Below, in pieces: positions 54,049 to 61,867 of a DNA stretch of 64,000 nt. Every line of letters begins with the position of its first letter. Position 1 is the stretch's first letter. Under the pieces are notes generated by a model that was not told the DNA's origin, did not search any database, and saw nothing but the letters and a program-made list of their open reading frames with translations. The translations under genes and the position numbers were made by a program. This DNA is from Salegentibacter sp. (GTDB taxonomy: Bacteria > Bacteroidota > Bacteroidia > Flavobacteriales > Flavobacteriaceae), in contig CP051246.1 in assembly GCA_017795085.1 (NCBI GenBank), positions 4,652,514-4,716,513 of the forward strand, given 5' to 3'.

Positions 54049-54468
54049 TCAGTTGGCAGTTAGCAGTAGAGAATAAAATATTTACGTCATTCGGGCCTTG
54101 AACCTTAATCTAATTTCCATTATAACTTTCTCGTAATTAATTAGCTTAAACTCCCGATAAATAGATCGGGGCAGGATCTGCATCAATCCCAATGCTTCGG
54201 CACAGGGTGACGATTGCTTTTTTAGGCAAAATAAGGTTGATTCATTCGTGAATTAGTGGCGTTTACTTCAGTTTTAAACCCTATACGCTAACACACCAAA
54301 ACCTTCATCTATTTTTCTCAATTTTTAGACTTTAATTTTTAATATTTTAAAATAGATAGCATCCTTAATTCCTGTACTGATAAAAATTATTAAAATTACG
54401 TAATTTAATACGTAAATATACTTAATTATCTATTTAAATTCCTAAATTGCGCTTACAATTAGGACGTT
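54049..54468 (+). other. Intergenic region before the molybdenum-cofactor cluster
   Basis: 420 bp with no credible gene. The first 200 bp contain pieces of dispersed intergenic repeats (ATTCGTGAATTAGTGGC at 54244-54260; a degenerate GGATCTG...CAGGGTGACG copy around 54173-54212). The last 170 bp are very AT-rich and include a symmetric TACGTA pair close to the moeA start. Confidence 0.5.
54397..54414. promoter_or_regulatory. Candidate operator upstream of moeA: TACGTA-N6-TACGTA
   Basis: TACGTA ATTTAA TACGTA consists of two identical self-complementary hexamers centred 12 bp apart, 55 bp before the moeA ATG in otherwise AT-rich DNA. Such symmetry is typical of a dimeric regulator's site. No known operator is matched with confidence. 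Confidence 0.4.
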
Positions 54469-55641
54469 ATGATTCAGGTAGATAAGGCATTGGAATTAAT
54501 AGAATCCTCCACTTTTAGAATGGAGCCAACAATGGTTGCGCTTAATAATGCTGCTGGAATGGCATTGGCTTTTGATATCTATTCCCCTATAAATATGCCA
54601 CCATTCAGAAACTCGGCAATGGACGGCTATGCGGTAATTCTTAATGGTCGCTCTTCTTATAGGTTAAACACAGAACTCAAGGCAGGCGATTCGGCTAAAA
54701 TTCAATTAAAACCCGGGGAAGCTACACGTGTTTTTACCGGGGCCGCTGTTCCTGAAAATGCCGATACGGTAATTATGCAGGAATGGGCACAGCCAAACAG
54801 CGATACCGTAGAATTTATAAAAAAGCCGAAAAAATACGCAAATATACGTAAGGAAGGCGAGCAGTTAAAAGCCGGGGAATTGGTTTTTAAAAGGGGAACC
54901 GTACTAAATGAGGCTGCAATAGGCTTGCTGGCAGGTCTTGGTATTAGTTCGGTTGAGGTTTATGCAAACCCAAAAGTGGGAATATTGGTTACCGGTAACG
55001 AATTACAGCAACCAGGCGGACCCCTGCAGCCCGGCTGTATTTACGAGAGCAACGCTTTAATGTTAGAGGTAGCCTTAAAAAAAGCCGGAGTTCATAAGAT
55101 TCATACTTACCGGGTTAAAGACGATTTAAAAAGCACTACACAAAAAATAAACGAAGCTTTACAAGAAAATGATTTGCTGCTAATTTCCGGCGGTATTTCT
55201 GTAGGGGATTATGATTTTGTAAAGCTGGCGCTGGAAAGCAACCGTGTTAAAGAGGTGTTTTATAGAGTAAAGCAAAAACCGGGAAAACCTTTATGGTTTG
55301 GGAAAAAAGATCAGAAGATAGTGTTTGCCCTGCCCGGAAACCCGGCTTCGAGTTTAAGCTGTTTTTATGTATATGTGCTACCCGCCCTCAAAAAAATGAC
55401 CGGAAAACCTTTTAAAATCAACTATAAAATAGCGATTTCAGCAGAAAAAATTACCAAACCGCTAGGGAAAACATTGTTTCAAAAAGCAATAGTGGAAAAC
55501 GGAAAATTAAGTGTTTTAAAGGGGCAATCTTCGTCAATGTTACATTCTTTTGCTTTAAGTAATGCCTTGGCTTGTGTTCCTGAAAATAAAGAAGAAATCC
55601 CGGAAAACGGGGAAGTTGAATATATTGAATTAAACCTGTAA
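54469..55641 (+). CDS. moeA: Molybdopterin molybdotransferase MoeA
   Basis: Catalyses molybdate insertion into adenylated molybdopterin; 390 residues. N-terminal AMDGYAV, the TGAAVPENADTVIMQE segment, the MoCF-binding ISGGISVGDYDFV motif and KPGKPLWFG are characteristic. It opens the molybdenum-cofactor cluster, and its stop overlaps the next ATG by one base (TAATG). Confidence 0.95.
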   Translation: MIQVDKALELIESSTFRMEPTMVALNNAAGMALAFDIYSPINMPPFRNSAMDGYAVILNGRSSYRLNTELKAGDSAKIQLKPGEATRVFTGAAVPENADTVIMQEWAQPNSDTVEFIKKPKKYANIRKEGEQLKAGELVFKRGTVLNEAAIGLLAGLGISSVEVYANPKVGILVTGNELQQPGGPLQPGCIYESNALMLEVALKKAGVHKIHTYRVKDDLKSTTQKINEALQENDLLLISGGISVGDYDFVKLALESNRVKEVFYRVKQKPGKPLWFGKKDQKIVFALPGNPASSLSCFYVYVLPALKKMTGKPFKINYKIAISAEKITKPLGKTLFQKAIVENGKLSVLKGQSSSMLHSFALSNALACVPENKEEIPENGEVEYIELNL

Positions 55642-56378
55642 TGCTATACCCCGACCTCAACATAGTATTTCTGTTTGTTCTTGTTATGGTTTCATTTACG
55701 TATGCAGTAGTGGGGCACGGCGGGGCGAGCGGTTATTTGGCGCTTATGGCTATTTGCGCGTTTCCGGTAAGCTTTATGAAACCTACTGCACTGGTGCTGA
55801 ATGTGGTGGTTTCGGGGGTAGCATTTTTATTTTTCAGAAATGAGAGTTTTAACTGGCGTTTGTTTTTATGGCTGGTTGCAGGTTCGGTACCGGCTGCCTT
55901 TATAGGAGGATCTTTAAGTGTTCCGGTTTATCTGTTTAAATTGATTTTAGGCGGGTTTCTACTGGTAGGTGCCTTGCGTATTTCCGGTTTCTTCGGAAAA
56001 GAAAAAAGTAGCATTATAAAACCAAAAAGTATTGTAGTAGTTGCCACCGGAATTATTATCGGCTTACTATCGGGAATGATAGGAATTGGCGGCGGGATTA
56101 TTCTGAGCCCGCTTATTGTGCTTTTAGGCTGGGGAAGTTTAAAAGAGGCCGCTGCGATTTCAGCTTTGTTTATTTTCCTGAATTCTTTATCCGGCCTTAC
56201 CGGATTTTTCTCTCAAGACGAATCTATTCCTTTAGAGACTTTCTGGTTTATACCTGCGGTGATTGTTGGTGGAAGCCTGGGCGCTTATTTCGGAAGTCAA
56301 AGAATTCCAGCTATCGGACTTAAATATATCCTTTCGGGAGTATTGGCATTGGCTTCTTTAAAACTGGTTTTATTATGA
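55641..56378 (+). CDS. TauE/SafE-family membrane permease (TSUP)
   Basis: A 245-residue membrane protein with about seven to eight helices. The duplicated TauE/SafE pattern is seen (GHGGASGYLALMAI near the start and SGMIGIGGGIILSPLI in the second half). Members export sulfite, sulfonates or other small organic anions. Its coupling to moeA (one-base overlap) and mobA (four-base overlap) places it firmly in the Moco operon; a role in anion traffic linked to a molybdoenzyme is an inference. Confidence 0.88.
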   Translation: MLYPDLNIVFLFVLVMVSFTYAVVGHGGASGYLALMAICAFPVSFMKPTALVLNVVVSGVAFLFFRNESFNWRLFLWLVAGSVPAAFIGGSLSVPVYLFKLILGGFLLVGALRISGFFGKEKSSIIKPKSIVVVATGIIIGLLSGMIGIGGGIILSPLIVLLGWGSLKEAAAISALFIFLNSLSGLTGFFSQDESIPLETFWFIPAVIVGGSLGAYFGSQRIPAIGLKYILSGVLALASLKLVLL

Positions 56379-56944
56379 AAAAAATGAAGATAAATACTTA
56401 TATCTTATGCGGTGGAAAAAGTTCCCGGATGAAAACTGAAAAGGGTCTGGTTGATTTCTGCGGAAAATCTTTTATACAGTATATTTTAGAAGGAGTAAGC
56501 CTGCTTTCAGAAAATATTTTCCTAGTTACGTCAAATACTGATTATAAGAAATTCGGGTATGAATTAGTTAAAGATATTTATCCTGGAAAAGGCCCTTTAG
56601 GCGGAATTTACACGGCCTTAAAGCATACTTCAACAGAAAAAAATTTGATCCTGAGTTGTGATATTCCGCTTATCAATCAGGAAATTATTGAAAAATTAAT
56701 AACAAAATCGGCTCAAAAATATGCTGAAATAAGTTACCTGGCTGATGCTGAAAATAATTTTCCACTTATCGGAATTTATGAAAAGCATTTGATGCGGGCT
56801 TTGGAATTTAACCTTCAGCATAACGAATTACGGGTACAACAATTTATACGCAGTCGGTATGCCCGAAAAATTAATGTAGCTGCTGAAGAAGCAAAATTTT
56901 TAAAAAATATCAATACACAAGCAGAATTAGCAAGTTTGATTTAA
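56375..56944 (+). CDS. mobA: Molybdenum-cofactor guanylyltransferase MobA
   Basis: Nucleotidyltransferase of 189 residues that would attach GMP to the molybdenum cofactor. The N-terminal nucleotide-binding loop is LCGGKSSRMKTEKGL, followed by KGPLGGIYTAL and the metal-binding SCDIPLI. All are MobA signatures. Its presence predicts bis-MGD enzymes of the DMSO-reductase family, such as an assimilatory nitrate reductase, elsewhere in the genome. The start overlaps the permease stop. Confidence 0.92.
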   Translation: MKKMKINTYILCGGKSSRMKTEKGLVDFCGKSFIQYILEGVSLLSENIFLVTSNTDYKKFGYELVKDIYPGKGPLGGIYTALKHTSTEKNLILSCDIPLINQEIIEKLITKSAQKYAEISYLADAENNFPLIGIYEKHLMRALEFNLQHNELRVQQFIRSRYARKINVAAEEAKFLKNINTQAELASLI

Positions 56945-56955
56945 CCTATAAACCA

Positions 56956-57777
56956 ATGGAAACTTTAACTCAAATACCAAAATGTACAATAGTGGGCGCT
57001 GGTCCCGGAGATCCCGATTTACTCACCTTAAAAGCGGTAAAAGCCCTTAATCAGGCTGCAGTGGTACTGTATGATGCTCTGGTAAATCCTGAAATGCTGG
57101 AACATGCCCCACAAGCTGAAAAAATTTTTGTGGGAAAAAGAAAAGGTTGTCACGCCTACGCTCAGGAGCAAATTAATGAACTTATTGTAAAATTCGCTAA
57201 AGAAAAGGGACATGTGGTACGCTTAAAAGGCGGCGATCCGTTTGTATTTGGTAGGGGAAGTGAAGAAAAAAACTATGCACGGGAGTACGGGGTGGCAGTA
57301 GAAGTGATTTCAGGAATTTCCTCGGCTATAGCGGTGCCGGCTTTCGTAGGAATTCCGGTTACCCAACGCGATATTACCGAAAGCTTTTGGGTAATTACCG
57401 GAACAACATCAGGCCACAAACTTTCCAAAGATGTAAAACTTGCCGCAAAAACTTCGGCAACGGTGGTGATTTTGATGGGGATGGGAAAACTTGCTGAAAT
57501 CGCAGCTTTATATAAAAAAGAAGCTAAAGATGAAATGCCGATTGCCATTATTCAAAACGGTACCCGAGAAAACCAAAAAGTGATTGCAGGAAGCATTGGC
57601 AGTATTGAGAACCTGGCTAAAGAATATGAGTTAGGCACCCCGGCAATTATAATTATCGGGGAAGTGGTAAAAGAATGTGAAGCTTATAAAAAGCAGTTAA
57701 GCACTACCGAAGTAGATGAATTTATTCTACAAAATCTTGGGTATTTACATATTCCAAAATCAGCTGAATTATGTTAA
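56956..57777 (+). CDS. cobA: Uroporphyrinogen-III C-methyltransferase (SUMT)
   Basis: SAM-dependent enzyme making precorrin-2, the entry to siroheme and cobalamin; 273 residues. The motifs VGAGPGDPDLLTLKA, LKGGDPFVFGRGSEE, SAIAVPAFVGIPVTQRDI and the C-terminal PAIIIIGEVV are those of the CobA family. It lacks the CysG dehydrogenase/chelatase domain. Placement in a Moco cluster suggests siroheme supply for nitrite or sulfite reductase, i.e. nitrate assimilation together with a bis-MGD enzyme (inference). It overlaps moaD by 7 bp. Confidence 0.93.
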   Translation: METLTQIPKCTIVGAGPGDPDLLTLKAVKALNQAAVVLYDALVNPEMLEHAPQAEKIFVGKRKGCHAYAQEQINELIVKFAKEKGHVVRLKGGDPFVFGRGSEEKNYAREYGVAVEVISGISSAIAVPAFVGIPVTQRDITESFWVITGTTSGHKLSKDVKLAAKTSATVVILMGMGKLAEIAALYKKEAKDEMPIAIIQNGTRENQKVIAGSIGSIENLAKEYELGTPAIIIIGEVVKECEAYKKQLSTTEVDEFILQNLGYLHIPKSAELC

Positions 57778-58007
57778 GGATTAAATATTTTGGGGTGATG
57801 GCTGAAGTTGCACGTTGTGATGAAGAGAAACTAGCGTTAAAAGACAAGAGTTTTTCAAGCTTAATTTCAGCATTGCATGAAAAATATGCCATTTATAACC
57901 TGCCGGTACAGGTAGCTGTAAACCGAAAAATTAGAAAACAAAACGAAAATTTCAATTTAGAAGAAAACGATGAAATAGCGGTTTTACCACCGTTTTCAGG
58001 AGGATGA
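57771..58007 (+). CDS. moaD: Molybdopterin synthase small subunit MoaD
   Basis: A 78-residue ubiquitin-fold sulfur carrier ending in PPFSGG; the terminal Gly-Gly is adenylated by MoeB and thiocarboxylated before sulfur transfer to precursor Z. It overlaps cobA by 7 bp and moeB by 4 bp (ATGA). Confidence 0.93.
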   Translation: MLRIKYFGVMAEVARCDEEKLALKDKSFSSLISALHEKYAIYNLPVQVAVNRKIRKQNENFNLEENDEIAVLPPFSGG

Positions 58008-59050
58008 TTATGCAACGATACCAAAAACAAATCAGCTTGCCACAGGTTGGCAAGCAAGGTCAGGAAAAACTAAAAAACAGCAAGGTCCTTGTAATAGGAG
58101 TGGGCGGCTTGGGCTGCGCTGTTTTACCTTATCTTGTTTCGGCTGGTATAGGAAACATCGGACTTGTAGATGGTGATCGTGTTGATAAAAGCAATTTGCA
58201 GAGGCAGGTATTGTTCCGGGAAAAATCAGTAGGGAAATTTAAGGTTACCGAAGCCAGAAAGCAGCTTTATGCACTGAATTCTGAAGTGAAAATTGAAAAT
58301 TATTCGGAGTTTTTAAGTGGTGAAAATGCCCCTGAATTGATAAAAAACTACGATTTGCTAGTAGATTGCACCGATAGCTTGGCAGTGCGGTACCTTATTA
58401 ATGACGCCTGTGTGTTAACCGAGAAAAGTTTTATTTATGCTTCGGTTTATAAATTTGAATTTCAGGTTTCGGTTTTCAATTATAAAAATGGGCCGACTTA
58501 TCGCTGTTTGTTTCCCGATGAAAAGGCGGAAGTACAAAATTGCGAAGAAGCCGGGGTGTTGGGAACCAGCGTTGGCCTGGCCGGAATGTTTCAGGCTGGG
58601 GAAGTGCTTAAAATTTTACTGGGCACAGGTGAAATACTTTCAGGGAAATTACTGCTATACAACACGCTTTTTAACCGTCAGGAGGTTTTCGAATTCGCAA
58701 AAGATGACTCTCTGAAAATCGATAAAGAATTTTATGAGCGGCAACATCAGCAATTTTTTTCCGAGGAAATTTACGCGGATGAAATAAATGAAAACGCCTT
58801 TTTTCTTGATGTTAGGGAAGCTTACGAGCAACCAAAAATGGATTTTCCTACAATGCTGGAAATTCCATTTTCTAAATTAGAGAATGAGCTTTGCCGACTA
58901 AATCCTGAAGATGAAATCCTTGTTTTCTGCCAAAGCGGAAAACGCAGCCTGGCTGCTTTAAAAATACTGAAAACTTATAATTTTAAAAATGTAAAAAGTA
59001 TTTCCGGCGGAGTTCGGGCTTTACAACAATTGAAGGAAGTGGTTGTTTGA
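58004..59050 (+). CDS. moeB: Molybdopterin-synthase adenylyltransferase MoeB with C-terminal rhodanese domain
   Basis: E1-like enzyme of 348 residues. The ATP-binding Rossmann loop is VIGVGGLGCAVLPYL (about 30-44), followed by DGDRVDKSNLQRQVLF and VDCTDSLAVRYLIND. A rhodanese domain (about 255-348) carries the active Cys in VFCQSGKRS, so adenylation and sulfur transfer are joined, as in MOCS3. The zinc-binding Cys pairs of standard MoeB are degraded: the first is reduced to YRCLFP and the second is missing before the linker. Overlap with moaD by 4 bp supports the pairing. Confidence 0.92.
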   Translation: MIMQRYQKQISLPQVGKQGQEKLKNSKVLVIGVGGLGCAVLPYLVSAGIGNIGLVDGDRVDKSNLQRQVLFREKSVGKFKVTEARKQLYALNSEVKIENYSEFLSGENAPELIKNYDLLVDCTDSLAVRYLINDACVLTEKSFIYASVYKFEFQVSVFNYKNGPTYRCLFPDEKAEVQNCEEAGVLGTSVGLAGMFQAGEVLKILLGTGEILSGKLLLYNTLFNRQEVFEFAKDDSLKIDKEFYERQHQQFFSEEIYADEINENAFFLDVREAYEQPKMDFPTMLEIPFSKLENELCRLNPEDEILVFCQSGKRSLAALKILKTYNFKNVKSISGGVRALQQLKEVVV

Positions 59051-59054
59051 AAAA

Positions 59055-59087
59055 GCTCCTCTCCCTCTGAGAGAGGCGGGGTGAGGG
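59055..59087. repeat. Hairpin repeat, second copy of the 53103 unit
   Basis: GCTCCTCTCCCTCTGAGAGA then GGCGGGGTGAGGG matches the unit at 53103-53137 over most of its length and forms an imperfect hairpin, just after the moeB stop. Confidence 0.6.
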
Positions 59088-59146
59088 TTTCGCCACGAAT
59101 GTAGAAGGCCTCAATTATTAAATAGGGAGCCTAAGAAAGTTGCAAG

Positions 59147-59227
59147 AGATTGCTTCAGTCGAACCTCCTTCGCAATGACGATAAAGTTTTTTCGTCATTG
59201 CGAGCGATATCAGGAGCAGAGCAATCT
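59147..59227. repeat. Second REPIN-like family: paired inverted AGATTGC/CGTCATTGCG arms
   Basis: The left arm (59147-59180) begins AGATTGCTTC and ends CGCAATGACG; the right arm (59193-59227) begins CGTCATTGCG and ends GAGCAATCT. The ends are exact reverse complements over about 10 and 7 bp, with 12 bp between the arms. A degenerate left arm recurs at 61691-61724. Confidence 0.65.
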
Positions 59228-59254
59228 GTAAAAATAAGTAATTAATTGAGGGAT

Positions 59255-59282
59255 TAGATCCTGAAATAAATTCAGGATGACC
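59255..59282. repeat. Right-arm copy of the first REPIN family before moaE
   Basis: TAGATCCTGAAATAAATTCA followed by GGATGACC. An in-frame ATG within it (59277) can extend moaE artificially. Confidence 0.65.
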
Positions 59283-59309
59283 TCGATTTATTATAAAAAG
59301 ATTAATGAA

Positions 59310-59738
59310 ATGAAAAAAGTATTTATAGAGGGAGCCATTCAACCTGGGTTTGTTGCCGAGGCTATTGCTAAACATCAAAGCAAGAAAAATATTGGAGCAC
59401 ATAATATTTTCCTCGGGCAAATTCGCGCCGATGAGGTTGACGGGAAACAAATGAACGCAATAACCTATTCAGCTTATGAAGAGATGGCCGCAGAGAAATT
59501 GCACGAAATTCGAGAAGATGCTTTTGCAAAGTTTAATCTTACCTGTATGCATATTTATCATAGCCTGGGCAAAGTAAAAGCAGGGGAATTATGCTTTTTT
59601 GTTTTTGTATCTTCAAAACGTAGAAAACAGGTTTATCAAGCTACTGAATATTTGGTAAACCGGGTGAAAAGTGAAGTGCCTATTTTCGGAAAAGAGATTT
59701 TTGCTTCAAAAGAATTTCAATGGAAAGTTAACGTGTAA
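59310..59738 (+). CDS. moaE: Molybdopterin synthase catalytic subunit MoaE
   Basis: Large subunit of molybdopterin synthase, 142 residues from ATG 59310 (MKKVFIEG). The motifs GAHNIFLGQIR, ITYSAYEEMA, IYHSLGKVKAGE and the catalytic lysine region KSEVPIFGKE are typical. The frame can begin 11 codons earlier at 59277, but that ATG lies inside a dispersed repeat. A gap of about 260 bp full of repeats separates it from moeB, so it may be the start of a second transcript. Confidence 0.93.
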   Translation: MKKVFIEGAIQPGFVAEAIAKHQSKKNIGAHNIFLGQIRADEVDGKQMNAITYSAYEEMAAEKLHEIREDAFAKFNLTCMHIYHSLGKVKAGELCFFVFVSSKRRKQVYQATEYLVNRVKSEVPIFGKEIFASKEFQWKVNV

Positions 59739-59742
59739 GATT

Positions 59743-60660
59743 ATGGTTGATATTACTCACAAAATAAAAACGCTTCGTTCGGCTACTGCAAAAGCGGTGG
59801 TGAAACTGGGAAGTGAAGCAACAAAAACCGCCCTTTTGGAAAAGAAGGTACCTAAAGGAGATGTTTTTGAAATGGCAAAAACTGCGGGGCTGTTTGCCGT
59901 AAAGAATACGAGTCAGAGTATTCCCGATTGCCATCCGCTTCCGGTAGAATTTACTGCCGTAACCTATGAAACCGAAGGCTTGGAAGTAACCATAAATGTT
60001 ACTGTAAAAACGGTTTACAAAACCGGGGTAGAGGTAGAGGCGATGCACGGTGCAAGTATCGTGGCCTTAACGATGTACGATATGCTAAAACCCCTGGATA
60101 AGAATATTGAAATCGGGAATATCTCCCTGGTGAAAAAGTCTGGTGGGAAAAGCAGTTTTCAACAAAAGAACAGTCGAAAATTAAAGGCTTGTGTTATTGT
60201 TTGTTCCGATAGTATTTCAGAAGGTAAGAAAGAAGACCGCGCCGGGAAGGCTATTATTCAAAAACTGGAAGAAAGCGGCGTAGAAATTGCCTCTTACGAA
60301 GTAATTCCCGATGAAGCCGAACTTATAAGAAACAAAGCGCTAACCTATTCTGAAGAAAATGATTTGGTAATTTACACTGGTGGTACCGGACTTTCCTTTC
60401 GCGATGTAACCCCCGAAGCTTTGGAACCGATTATTGAAAGGCGAATTCCCGGAATTGAAGAGACCATTCGCAGTTACGGGCAGGAGCGTATGCCTTATGC
60501 TATGCTCTCCCGAAGTATTGCGGGAACTATTGGAAATTGCTTAGTCCTTGCATTGCCGGGTTCTACCAACGGCGCTCGCGAATCTATGGAAGCAGTTTTT
60601 CCCCATCTGCTTCACGTTTTTAAAATTCTAAGGGGAGCAAAACATCCTGAAAATGTCTAA
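59743..60660 (+). CDS. moaCB: Fused MoaC-MogA/MoaB protein: cyclic pyranopterin synthase plus molybdopterin adenylyltransferase
   Basis: A bifunctional protein of 305 residues from ATG 59743 (MVDITHKIKTLR); an upstream ATG at 59671 lies inside moaE. Residues 1-150 are MoaC, with KNTSQSIPDCHPLPV (Lys for substrate binding), EAMHGASIVAL and MYDMLKPLDK. Residues of about 160-305 are a MogA/MoaB domain with VCSDSISEGKKEDRAG, YTGGTGLSFRDVTPEA and LPGSTNGARESM. The fusion joins the first and a late step of Moco synthesis. It is 4 bp after moaE and overlaps moaA by 8 bp. Confidence 0.92.
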   Translation: MVDITHKIKTLRSATAKAVVKLGSEATKTALLEKKVPKGDVFEMAKTAGLFAVKNTSQSIPDCHPLPVEFTAVTYETEGLEVTINVTVKTVYKTGVEVEAMHGASIVALTMYDMLKPLDKNIEIGNISLVKKSGGKSSFQQKNSRKLKACVIVCSDSISEGKKEDRAGKAIIQKLEESGVEIASYEVIPDEAELIRNKALTYSEENDLVIYTGGTGLSFRDVTPEALEPIIERRIPGIEETIRSYGQERMPYAMLSRSIAGTIGNCLVLALPGSTNGARESMEAVFPHLLHVFKILRGAKHPENV

Positions 60661-61660
60661 AACCACGGAAGTCCTTACCGATAAATTCGGCCGAAGTCAT
60701 AACTATTTACGTATTTCTTTATCCGAAAAATGCAATTTGCGCTGTAACTACTGTATGCCTGAACACGGGGTGCCGCTTACGCCTCGAAGCGAGTTGATGA
60801 CGGCTGAAGAAATTTATGAGATTGCAAAAATATTTGTAAAAAACGGGGTTGATAAAATCAGGTTAACCGGCGGGGAACCTTTAGTGAGGAAAGATTTTAG
60901 AGAAATCCTTAAAAAACTTTCCACCCTTAATGTAGAGTTGGGAATTACCACAAATGCAATATTAGCCGATAGGTTTATTATCGATTTTAAGAAATACGGC
61001 TTAAAGAAAATCAATTTAAGCCTGGATACTTTAGATGAAAGAAAATTCAAGGTGATTACGAGACGAGATCAGTTTAAAAAGGCCTGGGAAAATATGCATT
61101 TGCTAATTGAAGAAGGTTTTACCGTAAAAATCAATGCGGTTTTGATGAAGTATTTTAATGAAGATGAGATTAATGATTTTGTGCTTTTTACCCGAAATTT
61201 GCCGATAAGTGTTCGGTTTATCGAGTTTATGCCATTTGATGGCAATCGCTGGAGCCGGGATAAACTGGTTTCTCAAGATGAAATTATGACTCAGGTAACC
61301 GAATTTTTTGGCGAAGAAAATATTATTGATTTAGAAAATGAAGCTAATTTCACTTCCCGAGATTTTAAAATAAAAGGATTTCAGGGCAAGTTTGGCATTA
61401 TCAGTTCGGTTACCAATCCATTTTGTGATGCCTGTAACCGTATTCGCCTTACGGCCAACGGAAGGATTAAAAACTGCCTGTTTTCCAATAAAGAAACCAA
61501 TTTACTTGGTGCATTTCGTAAAGGAGAGAATATTGAGCCTTTAATTGAACACAGGCTATTTAAAAAGAAAGCCACACGGGCGGGAATGGACAGCTTTCAA
61601 AAACTTCAAAATCCTAAAAAACATAACAACAACCGGAGTATGATTACTATTGGAGGGTAA
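60653..61660 (+). CDS. moaA: GTP 3',8-cyclase MoaA
   Basis: Radical-SAM enzyme catalysing the first step of Moco synthesis with MoaC; 335 residues. The N-terminal cluster motif is C-x3-C-x2-C (CNLRCNYC), followed by IRLTGGEPLVR. The second, GTP-binding cluster uses CDACNRIRLTANGRIKNCLF, and the C-terminus ends in the conserved Gly-Gly (ITIGG) needed for activity. It is the last gene of the cluster. Confidence 0.96.
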   Translation: MSKTTEVLTDKFGRSHNYLRISLSEKCNLRCNYCMPEHGVPLTPRSELMTAEEIYEIAKIFVKNGVDKIRLTGGEPLVRKDFREILKKLSTLNVELGITTNAILADRFIIDFKKYGLKKINLSLDTLDERKFKVITRRDQFKKAWENMHLLIEEGFTVKINAVLMKYFNEDEINDFVLFTRNLPISVRFIEFMPFDGNRWSRDKLVSQDEIMTQVTEFFGEENIIDLENEANFTSRDFKIKGFQGKFGIISSVTNPFCDACNRIRLTANGRIKNCLFSNKETNLLGAFRKGENIEPLIEHRLFKKKATRAGMDSFQKLQNPKKHNNNRSMITIGG

Positions 61661-61690
61661 CTGTTTTTAAATCTTAGCTCTTGGATTAAT

Positions 61691-61724
61691 AGATTGTTTC
61701 GGTTGTATCTCCATCACAATGACA
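61691..61724. repeat. Degenerate arm of the second REPIN-like family
   Basis: AGATTGTTTCGGTTGTATCT then CCATCACAATGACA resembles the left arm at 59147-59180, with several mismatches. Confidence 0.45.
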
Positions 61725-61811
61725 TATAAGTTCCCTAACCCCTAAAGGGAAATTAATGTGGGTGGGGTATTGTATAATGTAAGAGAGCATTCTTAAGTTG
61801 TTAAACACAAA

Positions 61812-61843
61812 AAAATCCGTTTCTCAATTGAGAAACGGATTTT
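61812..61843. terminator. Bidirectional terminator between moaA and leuS
   Basis: A perfect 32-bp palindrome: AAAATCCGTTTCTCAA (61812-61827) and its reverse complement (61828-61843). Its A-run on one side and T-run on the other suit termination of both convergent genes. Confidence 0.88.
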
Positions 61844-61867
61844 CAAATCATATAATTTTCAAATCGG

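Noticed and set aside
59671..59742. N-terminal extension of the MoaC-MogA fusion from ATG 59671
   Set aside because: It lies entirely within the moaE coding sequence in another frame; ATG 59743 gives the normal MoaC start MVDI.
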